Shown here piece by piece: positions 23,408 through 34,330 of a stretch of DNA of 64,000 nucleotides. Every line of letters begins with the position of its first letter. The first letter of the stretch is position 1. The notes below the pieces were generated by a model. That model had not been told where the DNA came from, ran no database searches, and saw only the letters and a program-made list of their open reading frames with translations. This DNA is from Lolium rigidum (lineage: Eukaryota > Streptophyta > Magnoliopsida > Poales > Poaceae): contig NC_061514.1 of the NCBI RefSeq assembly GCF_022539505.1, forward strand, positions 331,373,090 to 331,437,089, written 5' to 3'. A program made the position numbers and the translations under genes.

Positions 23408-26400
23408 GTATATACTGCCCCCTCTTCTTTGGCTTCTCCTATGTCTATATTATCAATATGGTCATCTCAATTAATGATTCATAGTTTTTTGCATTGCATT
23501 ATTAGCCTCGTAATAACATGATAATTGTGCCTCCAATGTTATGTATTTGCAGTCATTTTCCTTAGCTGCATCTACCTGTTGGTTGGTTTGTGGTAACATG
23601 GACTACTATTATATATTAACCAATGATGGTTTTGCTATTCCCTCGAATTTCTACATATTGGAATTCATGACAAACCTGTTTCGTAAAAAATCATTCATGG
23701 CAAACCTTGGGATTAGTCTCAATCTTTAATTGTGTTAGTGACTAACAACCGGAATGCTACCATGTGACTTCATTACGAAGTAATCATCAAAGTGATCAAT
23801 ATCATGTATTAAAAGTAACGATAGTTGTTTATGTTCCATTGTAGCCTATGATCATTTCTATGAGTGCAAATAGTGAGACTATAACAAAAAGTGTTTTCTG
23901 CTTTAGAACCTTTTGCAAGCACCTTTCTTACTATTAGCATGATGGATTTAGTTTCCTTAATACTTCATGTGTTGTGGTTGCATATAAATGTACCCGACTA
24001 ACAATTAACGGTCTTGATAACATTTTGCCAAACCATTTCTTTGTGCATCCCATGTAGACCTACAAGATAAATAGCTTTCTCGGCTTTTGATAAATGTTAG
24101 CTTTACTAAGAATATTTGCATTTAACATGACTCTTCTTTGGTCCAAATCACATATTGACCAATCAGATGCTTAAGGAAAGATCTTCAGCAGAAACCTGGT
24201 ATCATTGTTCATGTTTTTGTCATTCCCGTGATTAGGCCGCTAAAAAATTATCCATCAAACCCATCAGTAGTGGTAGGCCTCAAATTCCAGAGGGTTGGGT
24301 TGCTGGACATCTCCTTTTTTAATTGCATTATCTTGTTATTCATATGTCTTGTTCTATCCATTTTCTACCAATGTAAGGCTTTGTTTTAGTGAAGATATCA
24401 AATAGAAAGTCTATTTGATTAATTCATGTAAGTAAACTATGATGGTGATATATGATACAAACCGTTCCCATAAGCCGTAGCTAGTATCTCCTACTTGTTT
24501 GTGGTGTTGTTCCATGGATTTTTGTTATGTAGAAGTGCCTCCCATAATTCATGTTATTGTAGACATAAATTATTTTTTCGGTTTTTAATGTCCATTATTT
24601 CCCTAAGAAGTGTTTCTCGAAGAAATATTTGTTAGAAATATTTTGCATAGTTTATATGTTTAGTTCTTAACCATATTGGTCCAAGCGCAATTTGTTTTTT
24701 GAAGAGTTCTACTCTTGGGGAGGTCAATTTTTTCTTCTACTACTATTTATATTATACCGCTTAGTTGTGACCTGTGGTGTGTGAATTGTGATGATTTGAT
24801 CTGCCCACTTGTTAGGGTTATGATCTCAAGATGGTTTCCTTGATCACTACTGATTATGCCATATTTACCATCAAGATTTCTATAATTTAGAGTCTATTTG
24901 AAAAGTGCTACCATGTATTTAATTTGCAGCTTTGAGGCACCCAGTCTTTCCAAATTGGTTTGTTATGTGGACCCACAAGAATTACATTTTGCATTCTAAG
25001 TTCCAAGTGTTGTGTTCTCCATCAGATCTGACGCCCCACCTAACCCTTCCCACGCTTGATCTAAAGAATCCCCCTCACTAGTATTGTTGCGCTGGCATGA
25101 TAGTGAACCTTTCCATATCGGTATTCTATATAGATCACTATATACAATTTATAACATAGGGTGTTTAATATCTACACATTCGCACTCAAGTTCTACTTGA
25201 TGCTGTTGGTCTATTGATTTTTTTTTGCTTCTGTACAAACAGACATAACCCTAAAGTGAAGGCATGAAGAAAGTCAAGGCAGATACGAGAGATATATGAA
25301 GATTATGGCCGCTGACAAAGACTGGATTATAATTGCATGTATCCGTGTCCGTATATTGGTCCATTGTTAGTAGTGGATTCTCCATGTGCTAGGAGTTATC
25401 GCGATTCGCTTTGTTGTTTTAATGTTTTCTTGTTGGTGGAAGGCTGGAATACATGGCCTGACAGCGAGGGGTAACACCCTCCTAGCGGACAAATGCTTTT
25501 CAAGTCTTATCAAATTTGTCATGTTTGTAGTTTTATGGTGGGTGACTATGTCTTTTAAAGTGGTTGAGCTTGTGCTAGTCATCATAGAATGTTACGTTTG
25601 TTGTGATCATGTATGTTTCGGCCCTACAGTTCGATATCTTTGTTTCTGTCTTGTGGATATGGAATGGGCCAAGCTCTAATACTTAAAATTTTAAGAATGC
25701 AACCGTGATATTGAATCTATAGCTACAAATGTCTAAATTTGAGGGTTAGCACTGTGAATGTTCTGATCTTTCTTTTGATTCACATGGGATAGATTTTTTT
25801 TTGGATTGTTGAGAGTAAGCGGTCGACTATGTTTTTGGTAGGAAAACACTGAAATCTGAATCCTGAAGTACTCAAAGATGGCTAATGTTGGTGGTGCTTA
25901 TTTAATTGTTACCATTGGTCTTGCGACTGGATTTCTCATCATGTTGAAGAAGTCACATTCTTGGAGTGATGATCTTCTCACCACTCATTAGACATGCGCA
26001 TGGGCAGCCCGGCCTGAGGAACGGCCCAAAATTCCTGGTCATGGGCCTAAAAATGTTGGCCGGGTGGCTGAGCTGGGACTGGATAGTTAAAATGTGCGCA
26101 TTAAGGAAGATGTCTGGCCCACCAGTCCACCGGGATTGCGGGCATTTTTGTTGGATTGGGCCTTGGCCTTATTTTGTAAGGCCAATCTTTCTTTGGCCTA
26201 GCCTGAAACCAAACCTGCATTTTTTGATTATTAATACTCCCTCTGATATTGTAAGACTTCATTAAATAATTCAATATGAACTAAATACAAACGAAAATGG
26301 AATTAGTCTGAACCTTTTTAATTGTGTAAGTGACCAATAGCCGGAATGCTACCGTGTGCCTTTGTTTCAAAATATCATCAAAGTGATATTATATACTAAA

Positions 26401-26528
26401 AGCATAATAAATATAAAATATGTGGTTATGATTAACTCTATAACGACGATGACGGTTTCAACCTTATAAAGACGATGACGTTTCAACATTGCAAGGGGCG
26501 ATGGCATCGTGTGGGTTGCGGCGCTGCA
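23408..26528. other. Downstream/intronic region without recognised gene
   Basis: No domain-bearing frame was found. A segment at 23709-23815 recurs in diverged form at 26299-26390 and 32821-32925. A partial Stowaway-like end (TACTCCCTCTGATA) occurs at about 26234. A hydrophobic 97-codon frame at 25386-25679 is not recognised and is treated as chance. Confidence 0.45.
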
Positions 26529-26935
26529 TGTCAGACAACCGAAGCAAATTCGATCAGATTGCAGGAGAGACTAGAGTTTTTGGTGTTGCGTTCAACCTCG
26601 TAACTTTTCTCATTTCTTCTTCTCTGTTATTTGTACTACGATTACAGAAAGAAGAGGGAGATGATCTGAGCTTCACGATCGTGCCATCCCACGTCCACTC
26701 GCCACCTCCCATGATGCCGCCGTGCTCCCATGATGCTCGCACAACGGCCTAACTAACTTAGATAAACAAACTAAACACCGGTCAGTACACGAACAGGCTC
26801 ATGTACTAGCCGTTTTTATGCCTAACTGAATTTAACTGACGACTAACTAGACGCAGGATTACAGAGACAACACTGCAGGGGGTCATGCGGACGTGGGAGA
26901 GAGACGACACGAGGATAGACTCCCCGGAAATGTCA
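26529..26935 (-). repeat. 3' LTR of the minus-strand Copia
   Basis: 407 bp matching 30765-31188, with substitutions and an insertion/deletion of about 18 bp near GATGCTCGCACAAC. On the plus strand it begins TGTCAGACAACCG. Confidence 0.85.
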
Positions 26936-29900
26936 GGGCATGTGTAATGTCAGGCCTGGTGTTGCAGAGGTACCGTAGGCTTCCGATGATGCTCCGAAAC
27001 CGCGTGGCGTCAACGACGTCAACAGGGCTCCCTTTGCAAAGCTTCAGTCGCACTTCCATCGGCGTGTGGCACGCGTTGCAACCTGCCATGCCAGCCGCCT
27101 CCAGGATCTGGGCGGCCTAGGAGCTTTGGCAGATGGTGATCGCGCCCACCTCCTGCTTCATTTCCAGCCCCAGGTAGTAGCTCAGCAGGCCGAGATCGCT
27201 CATGTCCAATAGGTGTTGCATCTGCTCCTTGAACGACGCGATCTCCTCCTCTCAGGTGCCCGTGATGATGAGGTCGTCGACGTAGACGCCAACGATGAGT
27301 GTTGCCTTGCCGCTGCTCCTCTTGCACACGGCGTGCTTGAGTGGGCTCCGCTCGAATCCAAGCGAGACGAGGGACTCGTCTAGCTTGGCATTCCATGCCC
27401 GCGGTGCCTGGCGGAGCCGTACAAGGCCTTTCGAAGCCGCATCACCTTGTTCTCGTTGCCGACGCTAACGTACCCTGGTGGCTGGTGCACGTATACTTCC
27501 TCCGTGAGATCACCGTTGCGGAAAGCGGACTTTGTGTCCATGTGATGTACCTGCCACTTGCAATGGGCGGCCACTACGAGCAGCAGCCGTACGGTCTCCA
27601 TCCTCGCCACTGGCGCGAAGACCTCGTCGAAGTCCACGCCTTGGCGCTGGACGTAGCCTTTGGCGATGAGGCGTGCTTTGTGCTTGATCACATTGCCCTC
27701 TGGATCCTTCTTCACCTTGAAGACCCATTTGAGGACAATTGCACGCTGACCACGCGGGAGTGTGGCGAACTCCCACGTGTCGTTGCCGCGAATCGACCCC
27801 AGCTCGTCGTCCATGGCCCTTCTCCAGCATGCTTCAGACAGCGCTGCATCCACGCTAGCTGGATCCTCCGCAACAGCCAGGCACAGCTCGTCCAGCTTGT
27901 GTGCATCCACTTCCATTGCCATAACGAAGTCGTCGTACAGCCTGCTGGGCTGCACTATGTCGTCGCGTGCCCGCGTGATCATGGGATGCAGTGGGCGCGG
28001 CGCAGCAGGAGCTATCGCTGCCACGGCGGAGCTGGTACTTGTTGGAGGAGAGGTAGTCGGCGTGCCGCTGCTCGCGTAGATGTTTGGCGTTGATGCAGGT
28101 GTCGCTGGTTCGGTAGCATGAGCTTCAGTCGATGCGTATGTTCTTCTATGTACGGGACTTGCAGCTGGGTGGGAGAAGAATTCGACGTGGAAAGGGGCAG
28201 CCTCCTGCGCCTCCGCCATGTTCTCCCAATCCCATTGTGCTCCCTCGTCGAAGACGACGTCGCGTGTGACGTGCACGCGATTGTCGACGGGGTCGAAGAC
28301 GCGATACGCCCCTGTCCCGGGCTCATAGCCGAAGAACACCATCGGCTTGCTCCTATCCTCAAGCTTCGACAGGTGCGGCTTCGTGACCTTGACATGCACC
28401 ACACAGACAAACACACGCAGGTAACCTACGTCAGGTTTGTATCCATGCCATACCTCAAACGGCGTCCTGCCGTCGACACTTTTCACGGGCGAGCGGTTCA
28501 GGAGGTACACGGCGGTGGTCAGCGCGCGCCTCGCCCAAGAACTTGTCAGGCACCCCCATTGCCTTCATCATGCTCCGTGCGGTGGCGATGATCGTCTGGT
28601 TACGGCGCTCCACGACGCTGTTTTGTTGTGGCGAGTACGGCGCCGTGAGATGCTGCCACACGCCCTCGTCTGCGCAGAATGCAGAGAACATGGCCACCGT
28701 GAATTCTCCGCCGCGATCCATGCGGAGGAGGCGAAGCTTGCGACCAGTCTCCACCACCGCTCCAGCCTTGAACTACTTGATGGCAGTTGCGGCCTGGTCC
28801 TTTGTGGTCAGCAGCGTGAGCCACATGTGGCGGCTCTGATTGTCGACCAGCAGGAGAAAATAGCGGCGCCCACCTGGCGTCGCCGGCGTGATCGGGCCGC
28901 ACAGATCACCGTGCACCAAGTCGAGCAGGCCAGTGGCTCGTTTCTTCGCCTGCTGCGGGGAAGGAGGTGCGATATTGCTTCCCCGCCAAGCAGCCGTCAC
29001 ACAGCTGCCCTGCGTGATCGATCGTGGGCAGGCCACACACCATGCCATGTCGTGCAAGCTTCTGGAGCGCGTCGAAGTTGAGGTGGCCGCAGCGTTCGTG
29101 CCACCTCCACGATTCGTCGCCACGCACCGCTACAAGGCACACTGGCTTGGCGATGTCGAGCGTCACGGTGTACAGCCGATTTCATGCCCTGGGCACCACA
29201 GCAAGGAGGCGTTCATGGCGGCCGTGGAGCTTGAGGTATCCGCCGCGGATCGTGATATGGCACCCATGTTCCTCGAGTTGTACGAGGTTGATGATGTTGC
29301 TGCGAAGACGAGGGATGTGGTAGACATCGACGAGGGCGAAGTGGTCACCACTCGCGCAGGCGAACAACATGGTGCCGCGCCCCTTGATCTCCACCAGTGA
29401 TCCGTCCCCGAACTTCACCGTGCCCGTGACGGAGGTGTCCAGCTCCGAGAAGACAGAGAGATGCCCAGTCATGTAGTTGCTCGCCCCCGTGTCGAGGAAC
29501 CAGGTGTCGTCGCGGCGTGGATCATTGGCGAGGAAGACGCGTTCCTCCAACAGGTCGACGTGCGCGCCGTTGTCGTTCGACAGCATCGTTGGCACGTTTG
29601 TGCGTGCCATCAGCAACGATGGGCTGTCATCGTCGCTGATCGTGCAGGAGCAGATGAGGAGGCGGCCTTCTCCTCCTCTCCCGCCTGAGCGAAGTGTGCC
29701 AGGCCACGGGACTCATGTCGTGGTTGTCCCTTTCTCTCTCTTCGTGGCTCCTTGCAGTCACACGAGAAGTGCCCTGCATATTTGCTGCAGTTGTAGCACT
29801 TGACCTGCGACATGTCACGGTCACCGTTGCCCTTGCTGTTCTACGGCTTGCCGCGACCCTTCTTGCCGCTCGCTCCGCCGGAGCTGGAGCCCTGCTCTTT

Positions 29901-30722
29901 GTACTTCTTGCCGCGTGCGATCCATTCCTCCTCCGTAAGGAGGAGTTTGGATCCTGCTCCCTCCGACGTGCCGCCCGTGCACCGCTTCTCAGCGGCCGAG
30001 AGACGACCGATCAGCTCCTCCACCGACAGATCTTCCAGGTCGAGCAAGGTCTCGATCGAGCAAGCTGTCTATGAGTATTGAGAGGGAACGTCATTGAGGA
30101 TTTTCTCTACGATCTTTACCTCCTCCACTTTGTCGCCCAAAGAGCGCAGGTTGTTGGCGACGTTCGTGGCACGGATGGCGAAGTTGTCGAGCGTCTTGGC
30201 GTCCTTGAACGCGAGCGCCTCGAACTCCCTGCGCAGGCGCTGTGCCGTCGCGTTGCGCGCGCGGCTCACGCACATCTTCATCAGCTTGATCGCCTCCCAC
30301 GCCTCGGCGGAGGTGTCCTTGACGGCGAGGATGGGCACCAGCTCCGGTGGCACCGACCGAAGCAGTGCTGATAGCGCTGCCATGTCCTCGCGATCGCCCG
30401 GCTCTCCCATGCCGGACACGTCCTCCCAGAGGCCCTGCGCGTGCAGGTTGATCTTCATCACCAGCGCCCACTCGATGTAGTTCGTCGAGGTCATCGTGGG
30501 GTAAACCATGTGTCCACCCCCTCCACCGCTCTGGATCACGCGCTCGTGGACGACGATCTCGTTGTTGCCCCTCCTCTGCACCAGATTCCGTCCGCGGCTC
30601 CGTGTCCGCTCAGCTGGAGTGTGCGGCGGTGATCGTGAGGCGCGTGTGCCATCGCCGCCCTGCGCAGTGGCGGCGGCGTCCGTGGCCTCCGTGCTCTCCC
30701 CATCCTTCTTGCTCTCGGCCAT
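26936..30722 (-). pseudogene. Copia gag-pol polyprotein, multiply frameshifted
   Basis: On the minus strand, gag starts at the ATG at 30722 (about 217 codons to a stop at 30069). It continues in other frames through a zinc knuckle CYNCSKYAGHFSCDC (29770 area). The protease follows with FLDTGASNYMTG (29500 area), then the pre-integrase HERCGHLNF, and an integrase core with VHGDLCGP and APYSPQQNSVVERRN. The reverse transcriptase has WVFKVKKDPEGN, ARLIAKGYVQ and, near 27270, YVDDLIITG. RNase H starts (RSIIGSLRYL) but stops at RPDIT next to the LTR. At least five frame breaks or stops separate these pieces. The catalytic motifs are recognisable, but no intact polyprotein can be made. Confidence 0.85.
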
Positions 30723-30750
30723 CGCGGATCGACGAGTCCTCGTAAACGAG

Positions 30751-30762
30751 GCTCTGATACCA
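30751..30762 (-). promoter_or_regulatory. Primer-binding site of the minus-strand Copia
   Basis: On the minus strand TGGTATCAGAGC follows the 5' LTR after two bases. It is the standard initiator-methionine tRNA site of plant Copia elements. Confidence 0.8.
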
Positions 30763-30764
30763 CT

Positions 30765-31188
30765 TGTCAGACAACCGAAGCAAATTCGATTAGATTGCAG
30801 GAGAGACTAGGGTTTTTGGTGTTGCGTTTCAACCTCGCAACTTTTGTCGTTTCTTCTTCTCTGTTATTTGTACTACAATTACAGAAAAAGGAGGGAGATG
30901 ATCTGAGCTTCACGGCCATGCCATCCCACATACACTCGCCACCTCCCATGACGCCGCCATGCTTGCATGAGTTCGTGCCATCCCACGATGCTCGCACAAC
31001 GACCTAACTAACTTAGCTGAACAAACTAAACACCGGTCAGTACACGAACAGGCTCATGTACTAGCTGTTTTTATGCCTAACTGAATTTAACTGACGACTA
31101 ACTAGGCGCAGGATTACAGAGACAACACTGCAGGGGGCCATGCGGACGTGGGAGAGAGATGACACGAGGATAGACTCCCCGAGAATCA
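30765..31188 (-). repeat. 5' LTR of the minus-strand Copia
   Basis: About 424 bp, matching 26529-26935. The outer end (GAGAATCA on the plus strand) is followed by CAAGG, which does not match the bases outside the other LTR. Confidence 0.8.
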
Positions 31189-31451
31189 CAAGGGCGATCA
31201 ATGGAGGTTTCCTTCTTTTTCGCTTGCAACGTTCGGTTCAACTATCTAACACTGATCTCGTTCGGTTTGGTCCTCTTTTTTTTTTACAATCGGTTTGGTC
31301 CGCTTAGATCGGGCAATATGTGGTTTTTGATAACCCGGTTCGCGCATCGACATTAGATCCTTGAAACCGTCATAGTGATCAATTTAGGAAGTTCAGGGTC
31401 TACTTTGAACCCAAAGAAAATTCTAGATGAAACGTGTACTTTTTCCTAAAG

Positions 31452-31702
31452 TACTCTCTCCGTCTTAGTTTGTAAGTCACAATTTTTAAATACCTTGGCC
31501 CAAGGTACTAGCTGATTGGGTCTCATTTTCTCTCTCTCGTTGGTGCATGCAACCCATTTCTCTTCCTCATTGGTGCATGCATTCTCTTTCTCTCTCTCGT
31601 TAGTGCATGCAACCCCTTTCTCTTCCTCATTAAATAAAATTATGCCTTAGAAATGGGGTTATGAGACAAATAATTTTTGAAAATATGCCGACCAAGGGAG
31701 TA
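31452..31702. mobile_element. MITE with TACTCYCTC-type termini
   Basis: The left end TACTCTCTCCGTC and right end GACCAAGGGAGTA are imperfect inverted repeats of the kind that bounds grass MITEs. It is about 250 bp with no coding potential. The interior (31529-31630) has a short tandem repetition including GGTGCATGC and a TTTCTCTTCCTCATT phrase. Confidence 0.5.
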
Positions 31703-31786
31703 TGAAAAGTGGACTATCTTGGCGACCAAAACCCAGCCTCGTAAGGTATTCATTGCCCAATCGAGGAGGTAGGGTTTTCCGCGCTG

Positions 31787-32638
31787 ATGGCCGCCGCTGA
31801 CGCGCTGATGCCCTCGCTGCCGCTCCCCGGCCCCGCTCCTGTCGAGGAATCAAGGATCGTTCTCGCCCCAACGCTGGCTCTCGCGCGCGCCGCGGCCGAT
31901 GCGCGGCCCTACCTGTGCTCGGCGATTGGGTTGCTTCTCTCCGCTGGTTCAGCCGCCGCGGTCGTGGCACGCCGCGTCTGGGGCAAGGGCTCCGCCCCCT
32001 TCGTGTTTCTCGAAGCGCTCACGGGCGCGGCTCTGAAGGCCTGCCTCTGCATGATCTTTCTCTTCTTCGCTCATATAGGCTTGCTGCTGTGCGGAGCGGA
32101 CACATCCTGCTCTTCCTGGCCGACATAATATTGTCTGTGATTTCATTGATTTGGTTCTTGACTTCAGGAAGGTACGATCGAAATAACTCCTTGTAATATT
32201 TACATCACTAGATATACCAGTGCTGAGCTCTACTAGACTATTGCCTAACTTGTTCTGGGCTTCTGGCGAGTAGTATAGTGTTCCATGCATGTCAGCTCAT
32301 TAGTTCATCTGCATATATGGCTGCATCAGTCCATTTCCGAACCATTCTCATGTTCATGTCCATCGGTGTCTCCTTGTGCTGTGCTCCTCAGAGTGCCCTT
32401 TGGAAAATACTTCGGGATACCATTCAGGAGATAAATATATCCTCCCGCACCGTGGCTCTTGGAGGGGCATGCTTCCTGCTAATTCTCAATGGCTGTCTCA
32501 GGGAGAAAAGATTGGTTCCATGATCATCGATGTGGGGTTATTTGGCTTCCACGCGATATTTTGCATTGTCATCATTTCAGATTTCCGACCTAGCGCCCGG
32601 AGGAAGAACCAGTCGGATAGGCGTCGCAGATTGTTGAG
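31787..32638 (+). pseudogene. Decayed paralogue of the five-helix membrane protein
   Basis: Exon 1 (31787-32171) and exon 2 (32392-32638) align with the gene at 22452-23407. Shared features are the Pro-rich start, the ISAGTAA/LSAGSAA helix, GGAAG|GT donor, CTCCTCAG acceptor, and in exon 2 GSMIIDVGLFGFHA against GSLIMDVGIFGIHA. Intron sequence is also similar (both contain ATGTTCATGTCCATC). Exon 1 is 385 bp instead of 387, so the frame is lost near LLLC. Exon 2 lacks about 20 codons between the two hydrophobic segments and shifts frame again. It therefore looks like a pseudogene from a local duplication. Function unknown, as for its partner. Confidence 0.7.
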
Positions 32639-34079
32639 GTATATCAGTATATACTATTAGCTCCCCTTCCCATGTGCCTGTCAGCAATATGTTAATGTCT
32701 TTAATGTGAGTACATTAGTGTAGCGATAACATGAAAATAGTCCTTGCGGTGTTGTTAGTTTTCCGACTGAAGTTAATAGTATTTGTTAAATGGAGCCAGT
32801 TAGGATTTTTCTTCTTCCTGTCCTTTCATGGCAAACATTGGGATTAACATTGATAATTAATTGTGTGGATATCTCCCAATGGACACATGTTCTACCGCAT
32901 GCCTTTATTTTAATGAGATGATAAACATCATTAGTTAACAGGAAGATGGAACTAGCTAGGCCTCTCCACAGCAATTTCAGGTCGTCAGCCATCCGATTAT
33001 GGTACTGGACGTCTCAGATCATTAATTGTCCCACTGAGCTTTTAACCGTCTATAATTCTGCATCCCCAGTCCAGCTTCCCGTTATCGGGCTTCTACTCCA
33101 GAGATTGATCTGGATGTCTTCTCGTGAACTGGGCCGATTGATCCTGAATTTGCTAATTTTCTTCATGGGCCACGTACTGCTCTAAAACGTGGGGTTTTTA
33201 CCCCCTGTTCATCTAGGGACCTATCGTCGTCTCGTTCCCCGCATCTCCTTCGCTTCAAAGCGACGAATCGAGTTTATTGGCAACGGTGGAATAATGACGA
33301 GGAAGCTTGGCGGTCTCTCTTCCGTTAGTGTTACTCGGAGTTGAGGTACTGTACGTTACTTCCCGCCCCCTTCCATATATGGTTGTGGCCGTCACTCTCC
33401 ATCCCTTCAACAGCCATGGCTCTTGCCGATGGCTTGTTTTGTGGATGACCGCTGTTTTCCTATCTTTGTTTGTGAAACTCAGGAATTCAGGAATTCTCGG
33501 GCTAGCCAGTGCGAATTGCTCTACACAGGGGCTAGATTGTGTGTGAGGCTTCGAGGTGATGCATCCTCTCGATTCACCTTGTGCGGTTCCTCGCCTCTCG
33601 ATCTGTCTCTGAAATTATGTCTATTTTGACCCGTCGCTGCTCTCTTTTTATCTATTGGTATGCACGCTGTAATGGCAGGATCGATCAAGATCAAGGGCCA
33701 CCTCTGGCCTCAGGGTGCACCAGCACCAGCCTCCAACCCTCCATGCTCCCTTGAGAAGAATCCAGTATGTCAGTCTCACCATGATGAGGGTAAATCAACT
33801 GCCACACCTCTAATATTGGTCACGAATTGTGGATTTGTCGGTTTACTCTATCAGATGTTGGATTGGGTCCCGTTGGGGTTTTCACAGGAGGCAGTTGTAT
33901 GGGCACGCATGAGAGATGTTCTAACTCCGACAGAACGGAACAATTTTGCAGCACGCAAGATTTTCGTTAGTTGATAAGATTACCCTGTAGGCCATCTCAA
34001 TGTTGCTGTTCAAGTAGTGTTGCTATTTTCTACATCCGGGTATCATGTGAAAAGTTTTAAGTTAACTATATGCTGCATG
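32639..34079. other. Non-genic stretch
   Basis: 32821-32925 resembles the repeated segment seen downstream of the intact paralogue. The remainder has only short unremarkable frames and no recognised element. Confidence 0.4.
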
Positions 34080-34330
34080 AACACCTGCCCACGTACCAAA
34101 TGCGCAGTCAAGAAGGACTGATGAGGCGTCGCAAGGAGCTCCTCCAGGGGGAAGGGCTGCGCCACCTGCTGTCTAGTTTCCTTGTTGGCTAAGTTGTATG
34201 CCGCAGCTTGTTTCTCTTTGGCGAAGCTGTATGCCGCAGCATGTAATAACTCGTTGTTTCCGAACCTGAGGGCTTTATTAATTTAAAGTCGGGCACGCAG
34301 TGCCTTTTATCTAAAAAAAAAAACACCTGC
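34080..34330 (+). mobile_element. 5'-truncated non-LTR retroposon with target duplication
   Basis: A 230-bp body (34089 to about 34321) ends in GGGCTTTATTAATTTAAAG, then GCCTTTTATCT and a poly(A) run. This is the tail type of grass LINEs. It is bounded by a perfect direct repeat AACACCTGC (34080-34088 and 34322-34330). A duplication of this length plus the A tail show insertion by target-primed reverse transcription. Confidence 0.8.

Larger units (their letters stand above)
26529..31188 (-). mobile_element. Copia LTR retrotransposon, minus strand, decayed
   Basis: Two LTRs of about 0.4 kb (26529-26935 and 30765-31188) flank an interior read on the minus strand in the order gag, zinc knuckle, protease, integrase, reverse transcriptase, RNase H. 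This order is diagnostic of Copia. The LTRs start with TG on the minus strand (TGATTCTCGGGG on the right copy, TGACATTTCCGG on the left). No matching 5-bp target duplication was found. The RNase H domain is cut off right at the 3' LTR, so part of the interior has been deleted. The element separates the two copies of the membrane-protein gene. Confidence 0.85.

Noticed and set aside
25386..25679. A 97-codon hydrophobic frame downstream of the membrane-protein gene
   Set aside because: Hydrophobicity follows from T-rich sequence. There is no paralogous support at the second gene copy and no splice signals.
27341..28093. A 250-codon plus-strand frame inside the minus-strand Copia
   Set aside because: It is the antisense shadow of the integrase-RT linker and reverse transcriptase, which carry clear catalytic motifs on the other strand.
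33660..33974. A 104-codon frame between the paralogue and the retroposon
   Set aside because: No domain, no splice context, and ordinary length for chance in this composition.
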